Assembly: GCA_013141505.1 (NCBI GenBank)
Contig: JABFQX010000062.1
Coordinates: 1-33,979, forward strand
DNA length: 33,979 nt
Reading direction: 5' to 3'
Origin: Methyloglobulus sp.
Lineage (GTDB): Bacteria > Pseudomonadota > Gammaproteobacteria > Methylococcales > Methylomonadaceae
In this document: positions 1 to 8,874 of the stretch, piece after piece
Layout of the letters: each line of letters opens with the position of its first letter
Numbering within the stretch: position 1 is the stretch's first letter
Position numbers and translations under genes: made by a program
Notes under the pieces: generated by a model
Seen by the model: only the letters and a program-made list of their open reading frames with translations
What the model was told of the DNA's origin: nothing
Databases searched by the model: none

Positions 1-1
1 A

Positions 2-85
2 GTTCATTTGAATAATGAGTTGGCTTATCCAGATAAGTGCTTAAAGCATTGGCCATTTTTCAAAAAAAATGCCGGAAGCAGTTAG
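2..85 (+). CDS. Possible C-terminal tail of an upstream gene (partial)
   Basis: One plus-strand frame is open from the first bases of the window to a TAG at 83-85 and reads about 27 residues with a mixed composition (including a KHWPFF segment). The other two plus frames stop within the first 15 bases. This could be the end of a gene whose start lies left of the window, but the stretch is too short to identify. It may be non-coding. Confidence 0.2.
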   Translation, partial: VHLNNELAYPDKCLKHWPFFKKNAGSS

Positions 86-110
86 AGGGCAAGTCAGCTT
101 TTTGGATTCT

Positions 111-140
111 TTCACAGTCTCTTATGCTTGCCGCTATAAT
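111..140 (+). promoter_or_regulatory. Candidate sigma-70 promoter for the DUF2959 lipoprotein gene
   Basis: A perfect TATAAT is at 135-140 and a TTCACA hexamer (partial match to TTGACA) at 111-116, with an 18-base spacer. A transcript would start near 147, leaving a leader of about 30 bases before the ATG at 179. The call rests on motif matching only. Confidence 0.4.
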
Positions 141-178
141 AAAGACACCACAGCTAACAACAGAAAAAACCCTATTTC

Positions 179-820
179 ATGAAATACATCCTGATTCCCA
201 CCCTTGTTATCTTCCTATCCGCATGTTCTAGCGCCTATTACGGCGGCCTGGAAAAAATTGGCATCCCAAAACGTGAAGTAATGGTCTACCGCGTGGCAAA
301 AGCGCGGGACACGCAGCAGGAAACCAAAGAACAATTCAAGTCCGCCTTGGAGCAATTCACTGCCTTAACCCGATATCAAGGCGGCAACCTGGATACTATT
401 TACCAACGCCTGAATGGCGAATACGAAGACAGCATAAAACAAGCCGATCTCGTCAAAAAGCGCATTCGCGATATTGAAGATGTATCCGATGCCTTGTTCC
501 GCGAATGGGAAACCGAGATTACCCAATACAACAACGTCTCGTTCAAAAGCAGCAGTCAGCAAAAATTGAGCGCCACCAAAGTACAATATCGGCAATTAAT
601 CACCGCCATGAAAAACGCTGAAGCCAAACTACCGCCAATTTTGTCCGTATTCAAGGATCATGTGATGTTTCTAAAGCATAACCTGAATGCGAATGCCATC
701 GCATCGTTAAAAAATGAGTTAGGCTCGATAAAATCAGATGTTTCCAATTTAATCACTGCGATGGAAAAATCAATCAATGAAGCCAATGCGTTTATTAAAA
801 CGATGGATAAAGCGGGTTAA
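179..820 (+). CDS. DUF2959 family lipoprotein
   Basis: The 213-residue protein starts with a short lipoprotein signal peptide: Lys2, a hydrophobic stretch at residues 4-13, and a lipobox LSAC with the lipid-modified cysteine at position 16. The serine-rich start of the mature protein suggests outer-membrane sorting. The remainder is charged, helical and coiled-coil-like, with no catalytic motif visible. It resembles the DUF2959 family of proteobacterial lipoproteins of unknown function. The gene stands behind its own candidate promoter and is 29 bp upstream of the DUF1840 gene, so the two may be co-transcribed. No strong Shine-Dalgarno sequence is seen, but this ATG is the one that gives a complete signal peptide. 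Confidence 0.8.
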   Translation: MKYILIPTLVIFLSACSSAYYGGLEKIGIPKREVMVYRVAKARDTQQETKEQFKSALEQFTALTRYQGGNLDTIYQRLNGEYEDSIKQADLVKKRIRDIEDVSDALFREWETEITQYNNVSFKSSSQQKLSATKVQYRQLITAMKNAEAKLPPILSVFKDHVMFLKHNLNANAIASLKNELGSIKSDVSNLITAMEKSINEANAFIKTMDKAG

Positions 821-849
821 TCGATAGCCGAAAAGCCTACGGGAGATTT

Positions 850-1158
850 ATGCTAGTAACATTTGAATGTAAAGCCTATGCCAACATTACCTATTTTGGC
901 GATGTTGCTAAACAGTTAATCAAAATGATGGGGCACAGCGGCAGCATCCCCAGTGCTATTTTGGCTGACGATGTGCCCAAAACGTTGGTTCGCTTGCAAC
1001 AAGCCTTGGCGCAACAGGCTACCGCGAAGCCTGCGGCTGGAAAAAGTGACCAGGAAGATGATAGAGAAGCATCTATAGAAATAGCAACGCGTGCCTTGCC
1101 ATTAGTAGAATTGCTCAACGCCGCCATTAAAGATCAGTGTGACGTTATGTGGCGTTGA
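850..1158 (+). CDS. DUF1840 domain-containing protein
   Basis: This is a 102-residue cytoplasmic protein with the DUF1840 pattern: an N-terminal strand beginning LVTFECKAYANI, then a helix containing LIKMMGHSG and IPSAILADDVP, a Gln/Ala-rich hydrophilic middle at residues 48-75, and a C-terminal helix ending near DVMW. The ATG is preceded by a good GGGAG ribosome site about 5 bases upstream. The family is small, widespread in beta- and gammaproteobacteria and has no assigned function. The next gene is convergent. Confidence 0.8.
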   Translation: MLVTFECKAYANITYFGDVAKQLIKMMGHSGSIPSAILADDVPKTLVRLQQALAQQATAKPAAGKSDQEDDREASIEIATRALPLVELLNAAIKDQCDVMWR

Positions 1159-1222
1159 ATCCGCGGTAGGTGTGAATATATCATGGCATTTGCACATACC
1201 ATCTCTACAAAACCAATAAAAA

Positions 1223-2524
1223 TCAATTCCCTTTAACAGTCATATCCAGCTTCAATTCTTTTGCGGTTTGCGCTTTAAGCATTTCGATCAAATCTGTTGC
1301 CGCACTTCCAGTTGCATTCGCATTACTGCCCATTTGGATGTCCGGCACCCATTTTTGTTTTTCTATGGCTTCTGCATAGCGCATGTGTACGGCTTGCCAC
1401 GCTTCAAGTTTCGCAGTCAAAGCACCGTCCGCGCTCATCACCAGCCGTTTGTACTCGCCATCGCCTTCGCCACGCAGGATTTGTTCTTGCTTATAGGCTA
1501 CCGCCGCCAAGCGTTTTTGTTCAGCTTCCAGCTTGGCTTGTTCCGCCACTAAAACGCCTTGCATGGCTTTAGTGACGGCCACTTCTTTATCTTTTTCAGC
1601 ATCGACTACAGCCTGGATTTTTTCTTGCTCTTTCGTATATTTATCGACCATGACGTTTTTCTTTCCCTGTTCCTCTGCGGTCAGGGCTTCTTGTCTAGCC
1701 CGCTCGGCATCGGCTTTAGCGGTGATAATGCCCATTGTCGCTTCACGTTTGCGGGAAATCTGGTCGAGCGTTTTTTGCTCAAAATCCCAGTCGGTAATTT
1801 GAAAGCCACTGACTTTAATGCCGTAATTTTTAAAATCGCTGGCATGATGCAAGGGCAGTCCATCGACACCAAACTTAATCACTGGAACGTTACGTATCAC
1901 CCGTTCCTTAGTGTCTTTTTGTTCTTCGACAACCGATTTTAATTCAGTGAAAAATTTGCCCAGCGCAATCTGCTCTTCAGCCCACTGGGTAAAAATACCG
2001 CGCTTTTCGGCGTAAGATTCTTCTGAGGTCATTAGACCAGCTGTTAAATTCATGGATTCTTCGCTCAAGGTTTTAATCAGTTTATGGGCAACAGCATCAT
2101 TCAAGCGAAAATCTTTATGTAGACGGATCATCTGTTCCTCGGTATCAGGCAGGGCAAACCGGGCTTTCCCGAACACCTTGCCCGTACCGCCATCCTGGTA
2201 ACGCACCGTAATTCCGGTAAAGTTGAGGCTGGATTGGGTTACGGCATCGTCTTTGTCAAAATCAAAGGTGATTACATCTTTATACACCTCAGTACTGCCA
2301 AAACCTTTGAAATAAATGCCTGGGGTAAACTTGACCACCAATTTTCCGGTAGGAAACTGAATGACCGTGCGTTCACCAGCATCGTTAATGCCAAAATTTA
2401 GGTTAATCAGCACTAACAACAGTAGCAATCCGCCCAGATAAAGCCAATAACGCGAATTAACGGTAGGCAAATTAAAGCGTGAATCGGTATTACCGGCTTT
2501 TTTGACTAAATCTTCCAAACTCAT
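1223..2524 (-). CDS. SPFH/prohibitin-like membrane protein
   Basis: The 433-residue protein has one N-terminal membrane segment (about residues 27-46, Leu-rich, following SRYWLYLGG). An SPFH/band-7-like region follows to about residue 260. Next comes a long Ala/Glu/Lys-rich coiled coil (about 265-350, ERARQEALTAEEQGKK and following) and a more polar C-terminus. This is the architecture of stomatin/prohibitin/flotillin-type scaffolds, which oligomerise on the inner membrane and affect protease access or membrane organisation. A TTG start four codons upstream is possible, but the ATG at 2524 has GGGAG five bases before it and is preferred. It lies 52 bp downstream of the yjdM-like gene on the same strand and is probably co-transcribed. 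The specific function is unknown. Confidence 0.8.
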   Translation of the reverse strand: MSLEDLVKKAGNTDSRFNLPTVNSRYWLYLGGLLLLLVLINLNFGINDAGERTVIQFPTGKLVVKFTPGIYFKGFGSTEVYKDVITFDFDKDDAVTQSSLNFTGITVRYQDGGTGKVFGKARFALPDTEEQMIRLHKDFRLNDAVAHKLIKTLSEESMNLTAGLMTSEESYAEKRGIFTQWAEEQIALGKFFTELKSVVEEQKDTKERVIRNVPVIKFGVDGLPLHHASDFKNYGIKVSGFQITDWDFEQKTLDQISRKREATMGIITAKADAERARQEALTAEEQGKKNVMVDKYTKEQEKIQAVVDAEKDKEVAVTKAMQGVLVAEQAKLEAEQKRLAAVAYKQEQILRGEGDGEYKRLVMSADGALTAKLEAWQAVHMRYAEAIEKQKWVPDIQMGSNANATGSAATDLIEMLKAQTAKELKLDMTVKGN

Positions 2525-2576
2525 ATGCACTCCCAACAGTGAACGAAGCGTAATCCAGGCTATTATTCGTACTGAA

Positions 2577-2918
2577 TCACACTTTTTTTACGAATTCCGA
2601 TTTAAGTTTCATTGCGCCAATGCCATCGATTTTGCAATCGATATCGTGGTCGCCATCGACTAATCGAATGTTTTTAACCCTCGTCCCGACTTTGACCACA
2701 AGCGATGATCCTTTAACTTTAAGGTCTTTGATGACAGTCACGGTATCGCCATCCTGAAGCAGATTACCGTTACTGTCTTTGATTGAACGCACCTCGTCAT
2801 CACCTTGATTTTCTGCGGCCACTGGCCATTCATGTGCGCATTCAGGGCAGATATAATTGGTTTCATCGGAATAGGTGTATTTCGAACCACATTCCGGACA
2901 ATCAGGTAGTTGGGTCAT
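2577..2918 (-). CDS. yjdM: PhnA/YjdM family zinc-ribbon protein
   Basis: The 113-residue protein has an N-terminal zinc ribbon (cysteine pairs at 7/10 and 24/27 in CPEC-type knuckles). A small SH3-like beta domain follows, with the family signature around residues 45-70 ([29 protein letters not shown]). The length matches E. coli YjdM (about 111 aa). The older name PhnA is misleading: this is not phosphonoacetate hydrolase and there are no phosphonate genes nearby. It begins a minus-strand pair with the SPFH gene. Upstream, between it and the aspS stop, is a long imperfect hairpin at 2956-3028. Confidence 0.88.
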   Translation of the reverse strand: MTQLPDCPECGSKYTYSDETNYICPECAHEWPVAAENQGDDEVRSIKDSNGNLLQDGDTVTVIKDLKVKGSSLVVKVGTRVKNIRLVDGDHDIDCKIDGIGAMKLKSEFVKKV

Positions 2919-2955
2919 CTTATATTTTGTTTCTCATGATGTAATTAAGAATGTT

Positions 2956-3028
2956 GTTGGGGTGAGCTACCAAACGCCAAAAATTAGCAAGTTATAAAAA
3001 ATTTTTAGGGTTCGTCACTCACTCCAAC
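2956..3028. repeat. Long imperfect inverted repeat between aspS and yjdM
   Basis: The arm at 2956-2985 and the reverse complement of 3000-3028 align over about 30 positions with roughly three-quarters identity. The outer 11 bases (GTTGGGGTGAG against GTTGGAGTGAG) differ once and the inner AAAAATT is perfect. The loop is 14 bases. On the minus strand it follows the aspS stop and ends in an A/T run, so it could act as an aspS terminator. The right arm contains GGAGTGA..C.AACC, resembling the hairpins at 17438 and 20704. Confidence 0.55.
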
Positions 3029-3036
3029 CCATACAG

Positions 3037-4824
3037 TTAAGACTTTTCTTTTCCTGCGGGCTTAATCAACCTTATCCCCAGTTCCTTTAACTGTTCATCC
3101 GTGACAACTGCAGGTGCACTGACCAACGGACAAGCCGCTGATTGGGTCTTAGGGAACGCAATTACATCCCGGATGGATGTTGAACCGGTCATTAACATAA
3201 CCAATCGATCTAAACCAAACGCCAAGCCACCGTGCGGGGGAGCGCCGTATTTAAGCGCATCCAGTAAGAAGCCGAACTTTTCCCGGGCTTCTTCTTCTCC
3301 GATGCCTAAAATCTCAAACACTGTCGATTGCATGGCAGGGCGGTTGATACGGATGGAGCCGCCACCCACTTCTGTGCCATTTAATACGAGGTCGTAAGCA
3401 CGCGACAAGGCTGTTCCAGGATTGGCGACCAGATCATCTACTGAGCAACTGGGCGCAGTGAACGGATGGTGGATAGCATTGTAACGTCCTGATTTTTCGT
3501 CCCAGTCGAACATGGGGAAATCGATTACCCAAACGGGCTTCCATTCGCCTTCAAGCAAGTTTAAGTCGTGGCCGAGTTTTACACGTAATGCCCCCATCGC
3601 TTCATTAACAATAGTCGCCTTATCAGCGCCGAAGAAAATTAAATCGCCGTTTTGTGCCCCAGTTTTTGCCAAAACGCTTGCCCAAACTTCTGCTGGGGCA
3701 AACTTGACGATGGGCGATTGCAAGCCGTCAATACCGGCACTTAAATCGTTAACTTTGATATAAGCTAAGCCTTTTGCGCCATAAATGCTGACATATTTAG
3801 TCAAATCATCAATATCCTTACGACTGAGCTTTTCCCCTCCATTCGGCACACGTAACGCAACGACGCGGCCTTTCGGATCGTTAGCAGGTGCAGAGAACAC
3901 TTTAAAATCCACCGCTTTCATATCATCGGCTATATCAACCAATTCCAACGGAATCCGCAAATCTGGGCGATCTATGCCATATTTGGAAACTGCTTCCTGA
4001 TAGCTCATACGCGGAAACTTTGCATCCAGTTCTACGTTAATCACTTTGGCAAACAATTGGCGTATCATTTCCTCCATGATCGTCATAATTTCATCCTCGT
4101 TCATAAACGAGGTTTCGATATCAAGCTGGGTGAATTCTGGCTGTCGGTCGGCACGTAAGTCTTCATCGCGGAAACAACGCACCACTTGGTAATAGCGATC
4201 CATGCCCGCCACCATCAGGATTTGCTTATAAAGCTGGGGCGATTGTGGCAGTGCGAAAAATGAATTTTCATGGGTACGGCTAGGTACGATGTAATCGCGA
4301 GCGCCTTCCGGTGTGGCCTTGGTCAGATAAGGCGTTTCGATCTCGAAAAATTCGTTATCATCCAGAAAATTACGCAGTACCCGGGTCACATCGCGGCGGA
4401 CTTTCATCTTTTCTTGCATGACAACGCGGCGCAGGTCGATGTAACGATATTTCAGCCGCAGTTCTTCGTTAACCTCGATTTCGCTCTCGACCGGGAACGG
4501 CGGGGTTTCCGACTCGTTCAGCACTTCAATGCGTTTCGCCAGAATTTCAATCTCGCCGGACACCATGTTTGGGTTAACAGTGCCAGCCGGGCGGTCACGA
4601 ACCAAGCCTTCAATTTCCAGCACATATTCGCTACGAACATGCTCAGCGGTGGCAAACGCATCGGCGACATCAGGATCGACCACGACCTGCACCAGGCCTG
4701 CCCTATCACGTAGATCAATAAAGATTACGCCGCCATGATCGCGCCGTCTGTGTACCCAACCGTTGATTGTGACCGTTGTACCAAGTTGTTTTGTATTTAG
4801 CTCGCCGCACTTGTGGGTACGCAT
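3037..4824 (-). CDS. aspS: Aspartate--tRNA ligase
   Basis: This is a full-length 595-residue class II aminoacyl-tRNA synthetase that charges tRNA with aspartate in the cytoplasm. It has an N-terminal OB-fold anticodon domain ([11 protein letters not shown] at about 22-32, FIDLRDRAG following), and QSPQLYKQ at about 194-201. Motif 2 is [18 protein letters not shown] at 218-235, a bacterial GAD insertion domain sits in the middle, and motif 3 ([12 protein letters not shown]) is near the C-terminus. His30 and Gly81 correspond by my alignment to His31 and Gly83 of the Pseudomonas aeruginosa enzyme, residues linked to non-discriminating (Asp/Asn) charging. It lies 64 bp downstream of the fmdB-like gene on the same strand, a common pairing in proteobacteria. 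Confidence 0.97.
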   Translation of the reverse strand: MRTHKCGELNTKQLGTTVTINGWVHRRRDHGGVIFIDLRDRAGLVQVVVDPDVADAFATAEHVRSEYVLEIEGLVRDRPAGTVNPNMVSGEIEILAKRIEVLNESETPPFPVESEIEVNEELRLKYRYIDLRRVVMQEKMKVRRDVTRVLRNFLDDNEFFEIETPYLTKATPEGARDYIVPSRTHENSFFALPQSPQLYKQILMVAGMDRYYQVVRCFRDEDLRADRQPEFTQLDIETSFMNEDEIMTIMEEMIRQLFAKVINVELDAKFPRMSYQEAVSKYGIDRPDLRIPLELVDIADDMKAVDFKVFSAPANDPKGRVVALRVPNGGEKLSRKDIDDLTKYVSIYGAKGLAYIKVNDLSAGIDGLQSPIVKFAPAEVWASVLAKTGAQNGDLIFFGADKATIVNEAMGALRVKLGHDLNLLEGEWKPVWVIDFPMFDWDEKSGRYNAIHHPFTAPSCSVDDLVANPGTALSRAYDLVLNGTEVGGGSIRINRPAMQSTVFEILGIGEEEAREKFGFLLDALKYGAPPHGGLAFGLDRLVMLMTGSTSIRDVIAFPKTQSAACPLVSAPAVVTDEQLKELGIRLIKPAGKEKS

Positions 4825-4888
4825 AGTGGATATTTCCTGAATTCGTTTAATGATTTAGATTAATGTTAAAACGTGCTTACATGTGTTT

Positions 4889-5134
4889 TCAGTCGCTGGA
4901 ACTTGCAGTGGATTTTGGACTAGCCGCATCACCAGCGACATTCTTTTTACTGCCGCTTTTAAAATCGGTCTCATACCAGCCGCCGCCTTTTAACCTAAAC
5001 CCCGCTGCGGAGATTTTTTTAGTTAAATCTGGTTTTTTACACGCAGGGCATTCTGTTAACGGTGCATCACTGATTTTTTGTAATGCTTCGTAGGCATGTC
5101 CACAAGACTGACATTGATATTCGTAAATTGGCAT
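4889..5134 (-). CDS. FmdB family zinc-ribbon regulatory-type protein
   Basis: This 81-residue protein begins MPIYEYQCQSCGH, the hallmark of the FmdB/CxxC_CxxC_SSSS family. Zinc-binding cysteine pairs are at 8/11 and 29/32, and the Ser/Ala-rich tail ends in TASSSD. A longer reading frame extends 20 residues upstream, but the family always starts at MPIYEY, so the ATG at 5134 is chosen. The family is named after a Methylophilus protein proposed to regulate amidase expression; its general role is unclear. It precedes aspS and probably shares its transcript. It is divergent from pyrC. Confidence 0.9.
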   Translation of the reverse strand: MPIYEYQCQSCGHAYEALQKISDAPLTECPACKKPDLTKKISAAGFRLKGGGWYETDFKSGSKKNVAGDAASPKSTASSSD

Positions 5135-5242
5135 AATGGCTCCGCGAAAAAATCTATCAACCCTAACAAATGGGGTTTGTATTAGTTTTTTCAATGCTGT
5201 TGGCTATAAAATGAAGCTATTTTACAGATATCCCCTCAAATA

Positions 5243-6280
5243 ATGAAAACATTAACCATCACACGCCCAGACGACTGGCATGTACACATCCGAAATGGCG
5301 AGATGTTAAGGACAGTTTTGCCCTACACCGCCAAGCAATTCGCCCGGGCGATCATCATGCCTAATTTAAAACCGCCAGTTACCACGGTTGAGCAAGCTTT
5401 GTTATACCGGGATGAAATCTTAAAAACGGTGCCAGTTGATTTGGAATTTACTCCGCTGATGACACTGTACCTGACCGCAGCAACTACGGAAAACGAGATA
5501 AAAAAAGCGGCTGAATCGGAACACATCCACGCCTTTAAACTGTATCCAGCAGGTGCAACCACTCATTCGGATTCCGGCGTTGCTGATATAAAAGCTGCTT
5601 ATCCGCAGTTTGCGGCGATGGAAAAACATCAAATTCCGTTGCTCATTCATGGCGAAGTCACCGACGAACACTGTGATATTTTCGACCGAGAACGCGTATT
5701 TATAGAACGATACTTGCTCGATATTGTTAAGCATTTCCCTGAACTACGTATCGTTCTGGAACATGTCACCACGTCAGACGCAGTACAATTTGTCGAATCT
5801 GCAAGCACCAATGTTGCGGCAACCCTCACCCCTCAACATCTGTTATATAACCGCAATGCCCTTTTCGTCGGCGGTATTCGTCCTCATAATTATTGTTTGC
5901 CCGTGTTAAAACGGGAACACCACCGCTTAGCCTTGGTTAAAGCGGCAACCAGTGGCAACAGCAAATTCTTTTTAGGCACAGACAGCGCCCCTCATCTGAC
6001 GACATTGAAAGAATCTGCCTGCGGCTGCGCTGGCTGTTTTACCGCACCCATTGCGATGGAACTTTACGCGGAAGCCTTTGAATCCGCGAATGCCCTGGAC
6101 AAACTGGAAGGCTTCGCCAGCTTTTATGGCGCGGATTTTTACCGTTTACCCAGGAACACTGACACCCTGATATTGGCAAAAACCACTTGGGAGGTTCCTG
6201 CCAGTTACGGCAAAGATAATCTTTCAATTACTCCGCTCAAGGCCAATGAATCATTGTCCTGGCAAATCTGCAACCAGTGA
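5243..6280 (+). CDS. pyrC: Dihydroorotase, class II
   Basis: The 345-residue zinc amidohydrolase interconverts N-carbamoyl-aspartate and dihydroorotate in pyrimidine synthesis. Metal ligands of the family are visible: His13 and His15 in HVHIRNG, the carboxylated Lys99 in HAFKLYPAGATT, His136 (LLIHGE), His174 (VLEHVTT) and Asp247 (GTDSAPH). The length matches E. coli PyrC (348 aa). A TATAAA at 5205-5210 may be part of its promoter in the 108-bp divergent gap shared with fmdB. The Shine-Dalgarno region is weak. The gene contains an AAGCTT at 5394-5399, the recognition sequence of HindIII-type enzymes. Confidence 0.97.
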   Translation: MKTLTITRPDDWHVHIRNGEMLRTVLPYTAKQFARAIIMPNLKPPVTTVEQALLYRDEILKTVPVDLEFTPLMTLYLTAATTENEIKKAAESEHIHAFKLYPAGATTHSDSGVADIKAAYPQFAAMEKHQIPLLIHGEVTDEHCDIFDRERVFIERYLLDIVKHFPELRIVLEHVTTSDAVQFVESASTNVAATLTPQHLLYNRNALFVGGIRPHNYCLPVLKREHHRLALVKAATSGNSKFFLGTDSAPHLTTLKESACGCAGCFTAPIAMELYAEAFESANALDKLEGFASFYGADFYRLPRNTDTLILAKTTWEVPASYGKDNLSITPLKANESLSWQICNQ

Positions 6281-6395
6281 CGTCAAGCCGTGCCACAATC
6301 ACTAAACTTTGCGATAATAGCCACCTGTCGCCACCACGACACATTCATCACCCATCAGCTGTATAAACATTAACCCTTACTGACGCACCCTATTC

Positions 6396-7865
6396 ATGAA
6401 GGATAAGAAAACTTTTAAACCTTGCGATCTGGTCATTTACGGTGCCTTGGGCGATTTGTCGCGCCGCAAGCTGATGATTTCCCTGTATCGGCTTGAAAAC
6501 GCCAACTTAATCGAGCCTGATACACGCATTATCGGCATTGATCGCCATGACGAAAATAATGCCGAATTCATTGCCGTTACCCGTAAAAGTCTGCAAGATT
6601 TCTCGAGCGACATCATTGAAGACAGCGTATGGTCAAGGTTCGCAGCGCGGCTATCCTATGTCAAAATTGACCTAACCCAATTGGAAGACTATAAAATCCT
6701 CAATACGATTACCGATTCCAAAACCCGCGTAATGGTAAATTATTTCGCCGTTGCACCGTTTTTGTTCAAGAACATTTGCCAGGGTTTGGCAAAATCGGGC
6801 GTACTGACAAACGAATCACGCATGGTCATGGAAAAGCCGATTGGTCACGACCTGGAATCTTCCATTGAAATCAATGATGTTGTTGCCAGCGTATTTAGCG
6901 AAGACCAAGTTTTCCGCATCGACCATTATCTGGGCAAGGAAACAGTGTTGAATTTACTGGCCTTACGTTTCGCCAATTCGATATTTACGACCAATTGGAA
7001 CCACAATACTATCGACCACATCCAAATCACCGTAGCTGAGGAAGTCGGTATCGAAGGCCGCTGGGACTATTTCGACAAGACCGGTCAATTACGTGATATG
7101 TTACAAAATCATTTGTTGCAAATCTTGACCTTTATCGCGATGGAACCCCCCGCCGATCTGGAAGCCCACAGCATCCGCAATGAAAAAATAAAGGTACTGA
7201 AAGCCTTGCGCCCCATCACCATCAACAATGTCGATGAGAAAATTGTCCGCGGCCAATATACCGGCGGCTATATCAAAGGCGAGGCAGTACCAGGTTATCT
7301 CGAAGAAGAAGGTGCAAACACCAAAAGCACGACGGAAAGTTTTGTTGCCTTGCGTGCGGACATCGACAACTGGCGCTGGGCGGGTGTGCCATTTTATCTG
7401 CGGACAGGCAAACGGTTGATGGGCAAACGCACGGAGATTGTCGTGTATTTCAAGCAGTTGCCACATAATATCTTTAAGGACAGTTTTCGTGATTTGCCGC
7501 CCAATAAATTGATTATCCACCTGCAACCCAATGAAGGCGTGGAAATTGAAATGTTGAACAAGATCCCTGGGATTGACGAGCACATCAAACTGCAAAAAAC
7601 CCGTCTGGACTTGAGCTTTTCTGATACCTTCAAAAAGAACCGCATTTTCGGTGGCTACGAAAAGCTGGTGCTGGAAGCCATGCGCGGTAACCCGACGTTA
7701 TTCCTAAGCCGTGAAGAAATTGAGCAAGCCTGGACTTGGATTGATTCCATCCAAGATGCCTGGCAACATTACAACGAATCCCCCAAAGCCTACCCTGCCG
7801 GGACGTGGGGGCCGATTGCCTCGGTGGCGTTGTTGGCTAGGGATGGCAGGGCTTGGGAAGAGTAA
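6396..7865 (+). CDS. zwf: Glucose-6-phosphate 1-dehydrogenase
   Basis: The 489-residue enzyme oxidises glucose 6-phosphate to 6-phosphogluconolactone with NAD(P)+. It is the entry to the oxidative pentose phosphate and Entner-Doudoroff routes. The Rossmann motif GALGDLSRRK is at 16-25, EKPIGHDL at about 147-154, and the catalytic RIDHYLGKE at 174-182 (His177). Length is normal. No 6-phosphogluconolactonase gene is present here. The next metabolic gene in the same direction is edd, separated by about 2 kb holding the HindIII-like R-M pair. Confidence 0.97.
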   Translation: MKDKKTFKPCDLVIYGALGDLSRRKLMISLYRLENANLIEPDTRIIGIDRHDENNAEFIAVTRKSLQDFSSDIIEDSVWSRFAARLSYVKIDLTQLEDYKILNTITDSKTRVMVNYFAVAPFLFKNICQGLAKSGVLTNESRMVMEKPIGHDLESSIEINDVVASVFSEDQVFRIDHYLGKETVLNLLALRFANSIFTTNWNHNTIDHIQITVAEEVGIEGRWDYFDKTGQLRDMLQNHLLQILTFIAMEPPADLEAHSIRNEKIKVLKALRPITINNVDEKIVRGQYTGGYIKGEAVPGYLEEEGANTKSTTESFVALRADIDNWRWAGVPFYLRTGKRLMGKRTEIVVYFKQLPHNIFKDSFRDLPPNKLIIHLQPNEGVEIEMLNKIPGIDEHIKLQKTRLDLSFSDTFKKNRIFGGYEKLVLEAMRGNPTLFLSREEIEQAWTWIDSIQDAWQHYNESPKAYPAGTWGPIASVALLARDGRAWEE

Positions 7866-7946
7866 GTCGTTTGTTTGGTTGCGAAAAGGAGTGCCTCGCT
7901 CCTCGGCACATCATGTATTTGTCGCATTTTAGGGTTTAGGAATCGC

Positions 7947-8865
7947 ATGAAAATCGAGATCATTACTGAAAATCAGATAAAATCCCGAAAGTACTGGGTT
8001 AATGAAATCAGTCGATTAAGCGGTAATTTTGGTATCGATGCTGAAAAAGTAGAAGAAGAAATTGCACAAGAGATAAAAGAGAACGGAATAGATTCGTTGC
8101 TTGGGCATTTGCGGCTATGCGGTGCAATTCTTGAGAGATATGGTCATGACACGAGTGAAGAAAAGTTGTATTCAAAATATACCGATGTCGTCATTCATGA
8201 AGCATTTTTATCTATGGGCTTCAACAGCTTGGTTCTCAAAGAGCGGGCGGGATGTCGCTGATGTGGAATGCGTAGCTGATGATTACAGCTTTGTTGCTGA
8301 CGCAAAAGCATTCAGGTTGAGCAGGACAGCAAAAAACCAAAAGGATTTTAAGATTCAGGCAATGGATGGTTGGAAGCGCGGCAAACCTTATGCAATGGTT
8401 GTATGCCCAGTATATCAACTGCCATCCAGCAAAAGCCAAATCTATGAACAGGCAGGGGCAAGGTCGGTTTGTATTGCGACATATACCCACCTTGCGGTTC
8501 TTATCCGTTATGCAGAAGCGAGCAGCAAGAAAAAAGCTATAGAACTTGTACACGAAGTATTCAAAACTGTTGAAGCTATGAATCCTTCAAAAGATGCAAA
8601 TGCCTATTGGCAGATTGTAAATCGAAAAATGCTGGATTTTGACCCAGAAATTAGAGATATATGGCAAGAAGAAAAACGAGCATCAATTGAATCAATATAT
8701 ATTTCAAAAGAGGAAGCCCTTAATTTTCTTGCTTTAGAAAGGGAAAGAATATTGAAATTCTCAAAAGAGCAGGCAATCAAAGAAGTTTTGAAATTGAGTA
8801 AAATTGAAAATAAGATGAAAGCTATAAAATCCGTTGGCAGTAATGAGCTTTTTGGTCTTGGATAA
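7947..8865 (+). pseudogene. HindIII-family type II restriction endonuclease, frameshifted
   Basis: Two overlapping plus-strand frames together make one HindIII-like protein of about 305 residues (HindIII is 300). The first runs from ATG 7947 to a TGA at 8259-8261. The second continues to TAA at 8865. The second carries VADAKAFRLSRTAKNQKDFK, nearly identical to the remembered HindIII segment around its catalytic Asp/Lys (D-x-K of the PD-(D/E)xK fold), and ends KSVGSNELFGLG. The break lies at about 8241-8251 in GCGGGCGGGA, immediately before the Asp-Val pair corresponding to the first catalytic aspartate. Restoring the frame needs removal of one base (or four) or addition of two. The N-terminal fragment alone would be about 104 residues and lacks the active site. 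The DNA is visibly more AT-rich than zwf or edd. Sequencing error is not excluded. Confidence 0.85.
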
Positions 8866-8874
8866 GGTGGTGGA

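Noticed and set aside
37-231. 64-residue open frame at the left end
   Set aside because: It overlaps the promoter and the signal peptide of the DUF2959 gene, has no ribosome site and no recognisable sequence.
2577-2918. Phosphonate-degradation gene (name phnA)
   Set aside because: The sequence is the YjdM zinc-ribbon family, not phosphonoacetate hydrolase, and no phosphonate genes are nearby.
7101-7595. 164-residue minus-strand open frame inside zwf
   Set aside because: It is antisense to a well-supported enzyme, with no family resemblance.
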